A program made the position numbers and the translations under genes. The notes beneath the pieces are model-generated. The model was not told the DNA's origin and ran no database searches. It worked only from the letters and a program-made list of their open reading frames with translations. Shown here one piece after another: positions 17,144-26,169 of a DNA stretch of 64,000 nucleotides (position 1 is its first letter; each line of letters begins with the position of its first letter). The stretch covers positions 6,990,001 to 7,054,000 of the forward strand of contig NZ_CP107783.1 of the NCBI RefSeq assembly GCF_036345255.1, given 5' to 3'. Origin of the DNA: Streptomyces sp. NBC_00569. GTDB taxonomy: Bacteria; Actinomycetota; Actinomycetes; Streptomycetales; Streptomycetaceae.

Positions 17144-17178
17144 GCGTGCCCCGCCCCGGCAATCGGGACGGGGCACGC
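17144..17178 (-). terminator. terminator after aceE
   Basis: GCGTGCCCCG (17144-17153) pairs with CGGGGCACGC (17169-17178), with an inner CCCG/CGGG pairing possible. It lies just beyond the aceE stop at 17190. Confidence 0.75.
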
Positions 17179-17189
17179 ATGACAAGGAA

Positions 17190-19889
17190 CTACAGGCCGT
17201 AGCGCTCGCGCGCCTCCTTCACGGCCGAGGCCTTGACCTCGCCGCGGCGGGCGAGCTGGGCCAGGGCCGCGACGACGATCGACTGCGCGTCGATGCCGAA
17301 GTGGCGGCGGGCCGCCTCACGGGTGTCGGAGAGACCGAAGCCGTCCGCACCGAGCGAGGTGTAGTCCTGCTCGACCCACTGCGCGATCTGGTCGGGGACC
17401 TGACGCATGTAGTCGGAGACCGCGAGGACCGGGCCCTGGGCGCCGTCGAGCGCCTTACGGATGTACGGAGTGCGCTCCTCGCCGCGCAGGATCGCCTCGT
17501 CCGCCTCCAGGGCGTCGCGGCGCAGCTCGGTCCAGGAGGTCGCGGACCACACGTCGGCGGCGACACCCCACTCCTCGGCGAGCAGCTTCTGCGCCTCGAG
17601 GGTCCAGTGGATCGCCGTGCCCGAGCCGAGCAGCTGGATGCGGGGGGCGTTGGCGGCCGCCACGTTCACCCCGGCCGACTCGGCGGTGTTGAAGCGGTAC
17701 AGGCCCTTGAGGATGCCCTCGTCCACGCCCGCGGGCTTGGCCGGCTGCGGCATCGGCTCGTTGTAGACCGTCAGGTAGTAGAAGACGTTCTGGTCCTCGC
17801 CCGGGGCAGCCGCGCCGTACATGCGGCGCAGACCGTCCTTGACGATCGCGCCGATCTCGTAGGCGAACGCCGGGTCGTAGGACAGCGCGGCCGGGTTGGT
17901 CGCCGCGATGACCGGCGAGTGACCGTCCGCGTGCTGCAGACCCTCACCCGTCAGCGTCGTACGGCCCGCGGTGGCACCGACCAGGAAGCCGCGGCCCAGC
18001 TGGTCGCCGAGCTGCCACATCTGGTCGGCCGTGCGCTGCCAGCCGAACATCGAGTAGAAGATGTAGAAGGGGATCATCGCCTCGCCGTGCGTGGCGTACG
18101 CGGAGGACGCGGCGATGAAGTCCGCCATGGAGCCGGCCTCGGTGATGCCCTCGTTGAGGATCTGGCCGTCCGTGGCTTCCTTGTAGTACATCAGCTGGTC
18201 GCGGTCGACCGGCTCGTACGTCTGTCCCTTGGGGGAGTAGATGCCGAGCGAGGGGAACAGCGACTCCATGCCGAAGGTGCGCGCCTCGTCCGGGACGATC
18301 GGCACCCAGCGCTTGCCGGTCTCCTTGTCGCGTACGAGGTCCTTGACCAGGCGTACGAACGCCATGGTCGTCGCGACCGACTGCGAGCCGGAGCCCTTGT
18401 CGAAGGAGGCGAACGCCTTGTCGGCCGGGGCCGGCAGCGGGGCGATCGCGTGCGTGCGGCGGGCCGGGGCGGGGCCGCCGAGGGCCGCGCGGCGCTCCTG
18501 GAGGTAACGGACCTCGGGGGAGTCGGCGCCCGGGTGGCCGTAGGGGACCTGGCCGTCGACGAACTGGCTGTCGGAGATGGGCAGTTCAAGGAGGTCACGC
18601 ATGTCCTTGAACTCGTCCACCGTCAGCTTCTTCATCTGGTGGTTGGCGTTCTTGGACTCGAAGCCCTTGCCCAGCGTGAAGCCCTTGACCGTCTGGACCA
18701 GGATCACGGTCGGCGCGCCCTCGTGCGACAGGGCCGCACGGTAGGCCGCGTACACCTTGCGGGGCTCGTGGCCGCCGCGCGAGACCTTGAAGCACTCGGC
18801 GATCTTGTCGTCCGTGAGCAGCCTGCCCAGCTCGACGAGCGCGGGCTCGGAGCCGAAGAAGTGCTCGCGGATGTACGCGGCGTCGCGGGTCGCGTACGTC
18901 TGGAACTGGGCGTCCGGCACCTCGCGCAGCCGGCGCACGAGCGCGCCGGTCGTGTCGAGCTGGAACAGCTCGTCCCAGGCGGAGCCCCAGAGCGTCTTGA
19001 TGACGTTCCACCCGGCGCCGCGGAACTGCGCCTCCAGCTCCTGGACCACGCGGAAGTTGGCGCGGACCGGGCCGTCGAGGCGCTGCAGGTTGCAGTTGAT
19101 GACGAAGGTCAGGTTGTCCAGGCCCTCACGCGAGGCGAGCGCCAGGGCCGCGGTGGCCTCGGGCTCGTCCATCTCGCCGTCACCGAGGAACGCCCACACG
19201 TGCGAGGCGGAGACGTCCTTGATCTTGCGGTTGGTGAGGTAGCGGTTGAACCGCGCCTGGTAGATCGCCGACAGCGGGCCGAGGCCCATGGAGACGGTCG
19301 GGAACTCCCACAGCCAGGGCAGGCGCCGCGGGTGCGGATACGACGGCAGGCCGTCGCCGCCGGACTCCTGGCGGAAGCGGTCGAGCTGCTGCTCGCTCAG
19401 GCGGCCGTCGAGGAAGGCGCGGGCGTAGATGCCGGGGGAGGCGTGGCCCTGGATGTACAGCTGGTCGCCGGAGCCGTCGCCCTCCTTCCCCTTGAAGAAG
19501 TGGTTGAAGCCGGTCTCGTAGAGCCAGGCCGCCGAGGCGAACGTGGCGATGTGGCCGCCGACGCCGTACTTGGAGCCACGGGTCACCATCGCGGCCGCGT
19601 TCCAGCGGTTCCACGCGGCGATCTTCAGTTCCAGCGCCTCGTCACCCTCGATCGCCGGCTCTGCCGCGGTCGGGATGGTGTTGACGTAGTCGGTCTCGAG
19701 GAGCTTCGGCAGCGCCAGGCCTGAGCCCTCGGCGCGCTCCAGCGTGCGGCGCATCAGGTACGCGGCACGGTGCGGCCCGGCCGCCTTGGTAACGGCGTCC
19801 AGGGAGGCCTGCCATTCGGCAGTCTCCTCGGGGTCGCGGTCCGGGAGCTGGTCGAGCTCGCTCGGCTGGATTGCGGAGGGGTCGGTCAT
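17190..19889 (-). CDS. aceE: pyruvate dehydrogenase E1 component, homodimeric
   Basis: Thiamine-diphosphate enzyme that decarboxylates pyruvate and passes the acetyl group to lipoyl-E2. The length of 899 residues and the motifs fit the actinobacterial/enteric AceE type, not the split alpha/beta type: the ThDP motif region with GDGEMDEPEAT (about 233-243), then INCNLQRLDG, and later VPIVPDEARTFGMESLF. The ATG is preceded by AAGGCGG. The GntR-type regulator lies directly upstream on the strand, with a 17-base palindrome in the spacer. Actinobacterial AceE works with the shared E2 encoded nearby. Confidence 0.97.
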   Translation of the reverse strand: MTDPSAIQPSELDQLPDRDPEETAEWQASLDAVTKAAGPHRAAYLMRRTLERAEGSGLALPKLLETDYVNTIPTAAEPAIEGDEALELKIAAWNRWNAAAMVTRGSKYGVGGHIATFASAAWLYETGFNHFFKGKEGDGSGDQLYIQGHASPGIYARAFLDGRLSEQQLDRFRQESGGDGLPSYPHPRRLPWLWEFPTVSMGLGPLSAIYQARFNRYLTNRKIKDVSASHVWAFLGDGEMDEPEATAALALASREGLDNLTFVINCNLQRLDGPVRANFRVVQELEAQFRGAGWNVIKTLWGSAWDELFQLDTTGALVRRLREVPDAQFQTYATRDAAYIREHFFGSEPALVELGRLLTDDKIAECFKVSRGGHEPRKVYAAYRAALSHEGAPTVILVQTVKGFTLGKGFESKNANHQMKKLTVDEFKDMRDLLELPISDSQFVDGQVPYGHPGADSPEVRYLQERRAALGGPAPARRTHAIAPLPAPADKAFASFDKGSGSQSVATTMAFVRLVKDLVRDKETGKRWVPIVPDEARTFGMESLFPSLGIYSPKGQTYEPVDRDQLMYYKEATDGQILNEGITEAGSMADFIAASSAYATHGEAMIPFYIFYSMFGWQRTADQMWQLGDQLGRGFLVGATAGRTTLTGEGLQHADGHSPVIAATNPAALSYDPAFAYEIGAIVKDGLRRMYGAAAPGEDQNVFYYLTVYNEPMPQPAKPAGVDEGILKGLYRFNTAESAGVNVAAANAPRIQLLGSGTAIHWTLEAQKLLAEEWGVAADVWSATSWTELRRDALEADEAILRGEERTPYIRKALDGAQGPVLAVSDYMRQVPDQIAQWVEQDYTSLGADGFGLSDTREAARRHFGIDAQSIVVAALAQLARRGEVKASAVKEARERYGL

Positions 19890-19970
19890 TGCGCCGCCTT
19901 CCTGAGTCGGAGGGGGGTTCCCTTAGCGGAAAGGGTGGGGGTGCCCTAGGTCTTTGGCAGGACAGGGCGT

Positions 19971-19989
19971 GGGTCTCTGGTGGAGACCC
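19971..19989 (-). promoter_or_regulatory. hairpin in the aceE leader
   Basis: GGGTCTC (19971-19977) and GAGACCC (19983-19989) flank a 5-base loop, about 80 bases upstream of the aceE start. The stem is short; its role is unknown. Confidence 0.35.
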
Positions 19990-20008
19990 GTCGGCGACTC
20001 TAACTCCC

Positions 20009-20025
20009 TGATCGATGATCGATCA
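20009..20025. promoter_or_regulatory. 17-bp perfect palindrome, candidate operator for aceE
   Basis: TGATCGAT and ATCGATCA flank a central G, giving a perfect 17-base inverted repeat in the 284-base spacer between the GntR-type gene and aceE, 120 bases upstream of the aceE start. A dimeric regulator would fit the size; the adjacent FadR-type protein is the obvious candidate. Confidence 0.55.
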
Positions 20026-20173
20026 AAGGGTTGAAGGAGAAAACTTCCTCAGACGGAAAAAGTGGGCATCCGGTGCCATTGAACGGGGCACCGGGTGCCT
20101 TGATTTCGAAGGCGGAACGCTGAGTATGCGCAGGTCGGAGCGGTGACGCGACGACGTCTGAGCGGGGTGTGGC

Positions 20174-20797
20174 TCAGGCGCGCGGGGCGCAGCCGAGCAC
20201 GTGTGCCTTCACCAGCTCCGCGATCGCGGGATCCCGGCGCCGGAACGCGGCCACGAGCGCCTCGTGCTCCTCCGCGTACGACTGCTGGACGGTGCCCAGC
20301 CAACGGATGGACAGGGCCGTGAACACCTCGATGCCGAGGCCCTCCCAGGTGTGCAGGAGCACGGAGTTCCCCGCGGCACGCACCAGCTCGCGGTGGAAGG
20401 CGACCGTGTGCCGCACCTGGCCCGTCCCGTCGGCCTCCTGGTCGGCGCGGTAGAGGGCCGCCACATGGGGTTCGAGGGCCGAGCAGTCCTCGGCCAGCTT
20501 TCCGGCCGCCAGCTCCGCCGCGATGGCCTCCAGGCCGGCCCTGACCGGGTAGCTCTCCTCCAGGTCCGCGGCCGTCAGATTCCGCACCCGGACACCCTTG
20601 TTGGGGGCGGACTCGATCAGGCGCAGGCTCTCCAGTTCCCGCAGGGCCTCCCGCACGGGAGTCTGGCTGACCTCCAACTCTGTCGCGATGCGGCGCTCCA
20701 CGATGCGCTCGCCCGGCTTCCAGCGCCCGCTGACGATCCCCTCGACGATGTGCTCGCGGATCTGTTCGCGCAGCGAGTGGACGACGGGCGCGGTCAT
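20174..20797 (-). CDS. GntR family regulator, FadR subfamily
   Basis: A winged HTH of the GntR type occupies about residues 5-70 (SLREQIREHIVEGIVSGRWKP, then VSQTPVREALRELESLRLIE) and an FCD ligand-binding domain about 80-200. FCD regulators often sense organic acids, and PdhR of E. coli, which controls aceE, is of the same type. The ATG at 20797 is chosen because GGAGGAG lies five bases upstream; an earlier in-frame ATG lacks one. It lies between the sucB/E2 gene and aceE on the same strand, so control of pyruvate dehydrogenase is a reasonable inference. The effector is unknown. Confidence 0.9.
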   Translation of the reverse strand: MTAPVVHSLREQIREHIVEGIVSGRWKPGERIVERRIATELEVSQTPVREALRELESLRLIESAPNKGVRVRNLTAADLEESYPVRAGLEAIAAELAAGKLAEDCSALEPHVAALYRADQEADGTGQVRHTVAFHRELVRAAGNSVLLHTWEGLGIEVFTALSIRWLGTVQQSYAEEHEALVAAFRRRDPAIAELVKAHVLGCAPRA

Positions 20798-20834
20798 GAT
20801 GGCTCCTCCAGAGGGGGCACAGACCCCAAGGTGC

Positions 20835-20851
20835 ATTGACCTCTAGACAAT
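20835..20851. promoter_or_regulatory. candidate GntR autoregulatory site
   Basis: ATTG and CAAT bracket nine bases including TCTAGA-like sequence, 38 bases upstream of the GntR gene start. The TTGTCTAG-type half matches the general look of FCD-regulator operators. Symmetry is imperfect in the centre. Confidence 0.4.
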
Positions 20852-20858
20852 ACGGCGG

Positions 20859-20891
20859 CGCCCCCGTCCGGAAGACCTTCGGACGGGGGCG
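20859..20891 (-). terminator. terminator after the E2 gene
   Basis: CGCCCCCGTCCG (20859-20870) pairs exactly with CGGACGGGGGCG (20880-20891), a 12-bp stem with a 9-base loop just beyond the E2 stop at 20913. Confidence 0.85.
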
Positions 20892-20912
20892 TACGCGCTG
20901 ATGAGACGAGAG

Positions 20913-22703
20913 TTACAGGCCGAGCTCGACCTCGAACTCGCCGGCCTCCAGGATCGCCTTGACCGTGGTCAGGTAGCGGGCGGCGTCCGCGCCGTCCACC
21001 AGACGGTGGTCGTAGGAGAGCGACAGGAACGTCATGTCCCGGACGGCGATGGTCTCGCCGAGGTCCGGGTGGTTGATGACGACCGGACGCTTCACCGTGG
21101 CGCCGATGCCCAGGATCGCGGCCTGGTTCGGCGGCACGATGACGGTGTCGAAGAGCGCACCGCGCGAGCCCGTGTTGGAGATCGTGAAGGTCGCGCCGGA
21201 CATGTCGTCCGGCGTGAGGCCGCCACCGCGGGCCTTGCCGGCCAGCTCGGCGGTCTTCTTCGAGATCCCGGCGATGTTCAGGTCGCCCGCGCCCTTGATG
21301 ACCGGCGTCATCAGACCCTTCTCGGCGTCAACGGCGATGCCGATGTTCTCCGAGTCGAAGTACGTGATGGTGCCTTCGTCGTCGTTGATCCGGGCGTTGA
21401 CGACCGGGTGGGCCTTCAGCGCCTGGGCGGCGGCCTTGACGAAGAACGGCATCGGGGAGAGCTTGACGCCCTCACGGGCCGCGAACGCGTCCTTCGCCTT
21501 GGCGCGCAGCTTCATCAGCTTGGTGATGTCGACCTCGACGACCGAGGTCAGCTGGGCCTGCGAGTGCAGCGCCTTCATCATGTTGTCGCCGATGACCTTG
21601 CGCATGCGGGTCATCTTGACCGTCTGGCCGCGGAGGGGAGAGACCTCCAGGGCCGGGGCCTTCGCGGCGGCCGGAGCGGCGGCGGGGGCCGGGGCGGCCT
21701 TCGCGGCCTCGGCGGCCGCGATGACGTCCTGCTTGCGGATACGGCCACCGACGCCGGTGCCCTTGACGGTGCCCAGGTCCACGCCGTTCTCCGACGCGAG
21801 CTTGCGGACCAGCGGGGTCACGTACGCGCCGTCGTCACCGGAGACCGCGGCGGGGGCCGGAGCCGCGGGGGCGACCGGAGCGGGAGCGGCGACCGGGGCG
21901 GGGGCCGGAGCAGCCGGAGCCGCGGGGGCGACCGGAGCCGGAGCCGGAGCCGGAGCGGCGGGGGCAGCCGGGGCAGGAGCCGGAGCGGCGGGGGCAGCCG
22001 GGGCAGGAGCCGGAGCGGCGGGGGCAGCCGGGGCCGGAGCGGCGGCCGGAGCAGCCGGGGCGGCGGGCGCGGCGGCGGCCGGAGCGGCACCGGGAGCACC
22101 GATGACGGCCAGCTTGGCGCCGACCTCGGCGGTCTCGTCCTCGGCGACGGAGATCTCCAGGAGAACGCCGGCGACGGGGGAGGGGATCTCGGTGTCGACC
22201 TTGTCCGTGGAGACCTCGAGCAGGGGCTCGTCCTCCGCGACCTCCTCGCCGACCTCCTTCAGCCAGCGGGTGACGGTGCCCTCGGTGACGGACTCGCCGA
22301 GAGCGGGCAGCACGACGTCGGTGCCGGAAGCGGCACCGGCGGGGGCGGCCGGAGCGGCCGGGGCGGCGGCCGGGGCCGCGGGGGCCTCGGCCACGGGGGC
22401 CGGAGCGGCGGCCGGGGCCGGGGCCTCGGCAGCGGCGGGGGCCGGGGCGGCGGCGGGCGCGCCCGTGCCGTCGTCGATGACGGCGAGCTCGGCGCCGACC
22501 TCGACGGTCTCGTCCTCGGCGACCTTGATGGAGGCCAGGATGCCGGCGGCGGGCGAGGGGATCTCGGTGTCGACCTTGTCGGTCGAGACCTCGAGCAGCG
22601 GCTCGTCGACCTCGACGCGCTCGCCCTCGGCCTTCAGCCAGCGGGTGACGGTGCCCTCGGTGACACTCTCACCGAGCGCCGGAAGGGATACGGAAACCGA
22701 CAT
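20913..22703 (-). CDS. sucB: 2-oxo acid dehydrogenase E2 with two lipoyl domains
   Basis: Dihydrolipoamide acyltransferase core of the pyruvate/2-oxoglutarate complex. Two near-identical lipoyl domains carry the lysines K43 and K167 in STDKVDTEI; Ala/Pro linkers follow. A peripheral-subunit-binding domain spans about 293-328 ([13 protein letters not shown]) and the acyltransferase domain runs to the end, with catalytic H566 in DHRLVDG. In actinobacteria the E2 serves the pyruvate complex together with AceE and Lpd; the gene is commonly labelled sucB, and which 2-oxoacid it handles here is not certain. GGAG lies ten bases before the ATG. The linker between the second lipoyl and binding domains contains a 30-base tandem repeat. 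Confidence 0.93.
   Translation of the reverse strand: MSVSVSLPALGESVTEGTVTRWLKAEGERVEVDEPLLEVSTDKVDTEIPSPAAGILASIKVAEDETVEVGAELAVIDDGTGAPAAAPAPAAAEAPAPAAAPAPVAEAPAAPAAAPAAPAAPAGAASGTDVVLPALGESVTEGTVTRWLKEVGEEVAEDEPLLEVSTDKVDTEIPSPVAGVLLEISVAEDETAEVGAKLAVIGAPGAAPAAAAPAAPAAPAAAPAPAAPAAPAPAPAAPAAPAPAPAAPAAPAPAPAPVAPAAPAAPAPAPVAAPAPVAPAAPAPAAVSGDDGAYVTPLVRKLASENGVDLGTVKGTGVGGRIRKQDVIAAAEAAKAAPAPAAAPAAAKAPALEVSPLRGQTVKMTRMRKVIGDNMMKALHSQAQLTSVVEVDITKLMKLRAKAKDAFAAREGVKLSPMPFFVKAAAQALKAHPVVNARINDDEGTITYFDSENIGIAVDAEKGLMTPVIKGAGDLNIAGISKKTAELAGKARGGGLTPDDMSGATFTISNTGSRGALFDTVIVPPNQAAILGIGATVKRPVVINHPDLGETIAVRDMTFLSLSYDHRLVDGADAARYLTTVKAILEAGEFEVELGL
21931..22040. repeat. 30-bp tandem repeat in the E2 linker
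   Basis: The unit at 21961-21990 is repeated exactly at 21991-22020, with partial copies on both sides. It encodes a ten-residue Pro/Ala unit ([10 protein letters not shown] type). Such linkers give the lipoyl arm flexibility and readily expand or shrink. Confidence 0.85.
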
Positions 22704-22722
22704 GGTTTCTGTTGCTCCTTAG

Positions 22723-22765
22723 TGGGGTCTCCCCTGCTCGAGCGATGTTGAGAGCTTGGGGGAGT
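22723..22765. repeat. intergenic hairpin repeat, copy A
   Basis: Read on the minus strand this begins ACTCCCCCAAGCTCTC and ends GCTCGAGCAGGGGAGACCCCA. A similar element lies at 59654-59696. CTCCCC and GGGGAG arms let it fold into a hairpin between lpdA and the E2 gene. Elements of this kind are scattered through streptomycete genomes. Confidence 0.6.
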
Positions 22766-22835
22766 GCGGAAGTCTGTGGTCGGTCGTCGCGCCCAGGGGA
22801 CGACAGGGACGACTGGGTCCAGCCTGCGGCCTGAC

Positions 22836-24224
22836 CTAGTCGTGCGAGTGCAGCGGCTTGCCCGCGAGGGCCAGGTGGGCCTCTCCGAGTGCCTCGTTCT
22901 GCGTCGGGTGGGCGTGGATGAGCTGGGCGACCTCGGCGGGCAGCGCTTCCCAGTTGTAGATCAGCTGGGCTTCGCCGACCTGCTCGCCCATACGGTCACC
23001 GACCATGTGGACGCCGACCACGGCACCGTCCTTGACCTGGACGAGCTTGATCTCGCCCGCGGTCTTGAGGATCTTGGACTTGCCGTTGCCCGCGAGGTTG
23101 TACTTCAGAGCGACGACCTTGTCCGCACCGTAGATCTCCTTGGCCTTGGCCTCGGTGATACCGACGGAGGCGACCTCGGGGTGGCAGTACGTCACCTTCG
23201 GCACGCCGTCGTAGTCGATCGGGACGGTCTTGATACCGGCCAGACGCTCCGCCACCAGGATGCCCTCGGCGAAGCCGACGTGCGCGAGCTGGAGCGTCGG
23301 GACGAGGTCACCGACGGCGGAGACGGTCGGCACGTTGGTCTGCATGTACTCGTCGACCAGGACGTAACCGCGGTCCATCGCGACGCCCTGCTCCTCGTAA
23401 CCGAGACCGGCCGAGACCGGGCCGCGGCCGATGGCGACCAGGAGGACCTCGGCCTCGAAGGTCTTGCCGTCGGCGAGGGTCACGCGGACGCCGTCCTGCG
23501 TGTACTCGGCCTTCTCGAAGAAGGTGCCGAGGTTGAACTTGATGCCGCGCTTGCGGAAGGCGCGCTCCAGGAGCTTGGAGCTGTTCTCGTCCTCGACGGG
23601 CACGAGGTGCTTCAGGCCCTCGACGACGGTGACGTCGGTGCCGAAGGACTTCCACGCGGAGGCGAACTCGACGCCGATGACGCCGCCGCCGAGGATGATC
23701 GCGGACTGCGGGACGCGGTCCAGCTTCAGCGCGTGGTCCGAGGAGATGATGCGGTTGCCGTCGATCTCCAGGCCCGGCAGCGACTTCGGCACGGAGCCGG
23801 TCGCGAGGAGCACGTGGCGGCCCTGGACGCGCTGGCCGTTCACGTCCACGGAGGTCGGGGACGACAGACGGCCCTCGCCCTCGATGTACGTCACCTTGCG
23901 GGAGGCGACGAGACCCTGCAGGCCCTTGTACAGGCCGGAGATCACGTCGTCCTTGTACTTGTGGACGCCCGCGATGTCGATGCCCTCGAAGGAGGCCTTG
24001 ACCCCGAACTGCTCCGCCTCGCGCGCCTGGTCGGCGATCTCACCGGCGTGCAGCAGGGCCTTCGTCGGGATACAACCGTTGTGCAGGCAGGTGCCGCCGA
24101 GCTTGTTCTTCTCGATCAGGGCGACGTCCAGGCCCAGCTGCGCTCCGCGCAGGGCCGCGGCGTAACCGCCACTGCCACCGCCGAGGATCACTAGGTCGAA
24201 AACGGTGCTGGCGTCGTTCGCCAC
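22836..24224 (-). CDS. lpdA: dihydrolipoyl dehydrogenase
   Basis: FAD flavoprotein that reoxidises the dihydrolipoyl groups of E2 with NAD. The first FAD motif is GGGSGGYAAA, and the redox disulfide is C46/C51 in GGTCLHNGC. The C-terminal HAHPTQNEA holds the active-site His/Glu. A second Rossmann motif, ILGGGVIGVEFAS, is near residue 180. The GTG at 24224 with GGAGG 6-7 bases upstream gives 462 residues, the normal length; the longer frame would add basic sequence. It precedes the E2 gene on the same strand with 132 bases between them, making an E3-E2 pair beside aceE. Confidence 0.97.
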   Translation of the reverse strand: MANDASTVFDLVILGGGSGGYAAALRGAQLGLDVALIEKNKLGGTCLHNGCIPTKALLHAGEIADQAREAEQFGVKASFEGIDIAGVHKYKDDVISGLYKGLQGLVASRKVTYIEGEGRLSSPTSVDVNGQRVQGRHVLLATGSVPKSLPGLEIDGNRIISSDHALKLDRVPQSAIILGGGVIGVEFASAWKSFGTDVTVVEGLKHLVPVEDENSSKLLERAFRKRGIKFNLGTFFEKAEYTQDGVRVTLADGKTFEAEVLLVAIGRGPVSAGLGYEEQGVAMDRGYVLVDEYMQTNVPTVSAVGDLVPTLQLAHVGFAEGILVAERLAGIKTVPIDYDGVPKVTYCHPEVASVGITEAKAKEIYGADKVVALKYNLAGNGKSKILKTAGEIKLVQVKDGAVVGVHMVGDRMGEQVGEAQLIYNWEALPAEVAQLIHAHPTQNEALGEAHLALAGKPLHSHD

Positions 24225-24455
24225 GTCACGTCCTCCATGCATGTGCGCCGTACGCCGGTCTGCAGTGACCGGGCGGCGGCTGGTGTCCGGCCGCTTTTTT
24301 ATGCTTCGGCCCTGTGGTGGGGGCCCTGTCCTGCCGAGGACCCATCTTCGCACTTGTCGGAGGCGGACGGGACGCCGGGCCCGGGGGTGAGACGGCGGTT
24401 ACACCTGAAACCCGGTTGACGGGGTCCGGGAGGCTGCGGATTTCGTCGAAAGCGA

Positions 24456-24489
24456 ACAGCCCCCGGGTGCCGTCGCACCCGGGGGCTGT
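24456..24489 (-). terminator. terminator after pepA
   Basis: A perfect 14-bp stem, arms at 24456-24469 and 24476-24489, with a 6-base loop, lies 18 bases past the pepA stop. The remaining spacer up to lpdA contains its ribosome-binding site and no other clear feature. Confidence 0.9.
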
Positions 24490-24507
24490 CGAGCCGTGAC
24501 TTACGCG

Positions 24508-26043
24508 TCAGCCGAGGTCACCGTCGGCCGTGCGCTCCGCGAGGCGCACCAGCGTGCGGACCGCGGAACCGGTGCCGCCCTTGGGCGTGTAGCCGGACGC
24601 GCCGCCCTCGTTGAAGGCCGGGCCCGCGATGTCGAGGTGGGCCCATGTGATGCCCTCGCCGACGAACTCCTGGAGGAAGAGGCCGGCCACCAGGCCGCCG
24701 CCCATGCGCTCGCCCATGTTGGCGATGTCGGCGGTGGCGGAGTCCATGCCCTTGCGCAGGTCGGAGGGGAGCGGCATGGGCCAGGACGGCTCGCCGACCT
24801 CCTCTGCGACCTCGTGGATCGACGTACGGAAAGCGTCGTCGTTCGCCATGATGCCGAACGTGCGGTTGCCGAGCGCCAGCATCATCGCGCCGGTCAGCGT
24901 GGCGACGTCGACGATCGCGTCGGGCGTCTCCTCGGAGGCCTTGGCGATGGCGTCGGCCAGGACCAGGCGGCCCTCGGCGTCCGTGTTCAGGACCTCGACG
25001 GTCTTGCCGGAGTACATGCGAAGGACGTCACCCGGGCGGGTCGCCGAGCCCGACGGCATGTTCTCGGCGAGCGCCAGCCAGCCGGTGACGTTCACCTTGA
25101 GGCCCAGGCGCGCGGCGGCGACGACGGCGGCGAACACGGCGGCGGCGCCGGCCATGTCGCACTTCATCGTCTCGTTGTGCCCGGCCGGCTTGAGGGAGAT
25201 GCCGCCCGAGTCGTAGGTGATGCCCTTGCCGACGAAGGCGAGGTGCTTGTCCGCCTTGGACGACGTGTAGGAGAGCTTCACCAGGCGCGGCGGGGCCTCC
25301 GAGCCGGCGCCGACGCCGAGGATGCCGCCGAAGCCGCCCTTGACGAGCGCCTTCTCGTCGAGGACCTGCACCTTGATGCCGTGCTCCTTGGCCGCGGCCG
25401 AGGCGACGGCCGCGAAGGCCTCCGGGGTCAGGTCGTTCGGCGGGGTGTTGACCAGGTCGCGGGCGCGGTTGAGCTCCTCGGTCACGGCGAGGGCGCGCTC
25501 CACGGCGGCCTTGAACGCCTTGTCGCGGGGCTTGGCGCCGAGCAGGGCGATCTCGGCGATCGGCGCCTTGCCGTTCTTCTTGCCGTCCTGGGCCGACTCC
25601 TTGTAGGCGTCGAAGGAGTAGGCGCCGAGCAGGGCGCCCTCCGCGATCGCGCCCGCGTCACCCGAGTCCTCGACGGGCAGGGCGAACGCGGCCTTCTTCG
25701 TACCGGCCAGCGCGCGGGCGGCGGCACCGGCGGCGCGGCGCAGGGCCTCGGCGTCGTACGTCTCGTCCTTCTCCGGCACCGGACCGAGACCGACGGCGAG
25801 GACGACCGGGGCCTTGAAGCCGGAGGGGGCGGGGAGCTTCGTCACCTCGCCCTCACCGCCGGAGGCGCCGAGGGTCTCCAGGACGGCGGCGAGCTTGCCG
25901 TCGTAGGCCTTGTCCACGGCCTCCGCGCCGGGGGCGACGACGAGCCCTGCGGACTTCGATGCAGCACCCTTCGCCACACCGACGACGATCGCGTCGGCAC
26001 GCAGGCCGGACGCGGCGGCGGTGCTGAGAGTCAGAGCAGTCAC
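24508..26043 (-). CDS. pepA: leucyl aminopeptidase (M17)
   Basis: Cytosolic dizinc aminopeptidase that removes N-terminal residues. The M17 signature NTDAEGRL is at about 353-360, and the metal/catalytic region GKGITYDSGGISLKP lies before it. The N-terminal domain is alanine-rich. The GTG at 26043 gives VTALTLSTAAASG and 511 residues; an ATG 12 codons further out is possible but unlike the family start. It is upstream of lpdA on the same strand, separated by a terminator, and the next gene upstream is cobS. Confidence 0.95.
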   Translation of the reverse strand: MTALTLSTAAASGLRADAIVVGVAKGAASKSAGLVVAPGAEAVDKAYDGKLAAVLETLGASGGEGEVTKLPAPSGFKAPVVLAVGLGPVPEKDETYDAEALRRAAGAAARALAGTKKAAFALPVEDSGDAGAIAEGALLGAYSFDAYKESAQDGKKNGKAPIAEIALLGAKPRDKAFKAAVERALAVTEELNRARDLVNTPPNDLTPEAFAAVASAAAKEHGIKVQVLDEKALVKGGFGGILGVGAGSEAPPRLVKLSYTSSKADKHLAFVGKGITYDSGGISLKPAGHNETMKCDMAGAAAVFAAVVAAARLGLKVNVTGWLALAENMPSGSATRPGDVLRMYSGKTVEVLNTDAEGRLVLADAIAKASEETPDAIVDVATLTGAMMLALGNRTFGIMANDDAFRTSIHEVAEEVGEPSWPMPLPSDLRKGMDSATADIANMGERMGGGLVAGLFLQEFVGEGITWAHLDIAGPAFNEGGASGYTPKGGTGSAVRTLVRLAERTADGDLG

Positions 26044-26169
26044 GGTGGTGAGGTCCCTACTTTCATGGTGTCTGAACAAGTTCTGACGGGCCGTGGGGTG
26101 TATGGCCCCTTGGGGAGCCTACGCCCGTGTGCGCGAGGGTGCGCTTCGCGGTAGGCGACCGCGGCCTTG

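Noticed and set aside
17301..19724. Long open frame opposite aceE
   Set aside because: Shadow of the high-GC aceE gene; Arg/Gly/Val-rich and without domain features.
21931..22040. Regular 30-bp repeats considered as a CRISPR array
   Set aside because: There are no spacers, the copies adjoin directly, and they encode the Pro/Ala linker of the E2 protein.
20901..22751. Gly/Arg-rich frame opposite the E2 gene
   Set aside because: It is the reverse reading of the Pro/Ala-rich linker and lipoyl domains.
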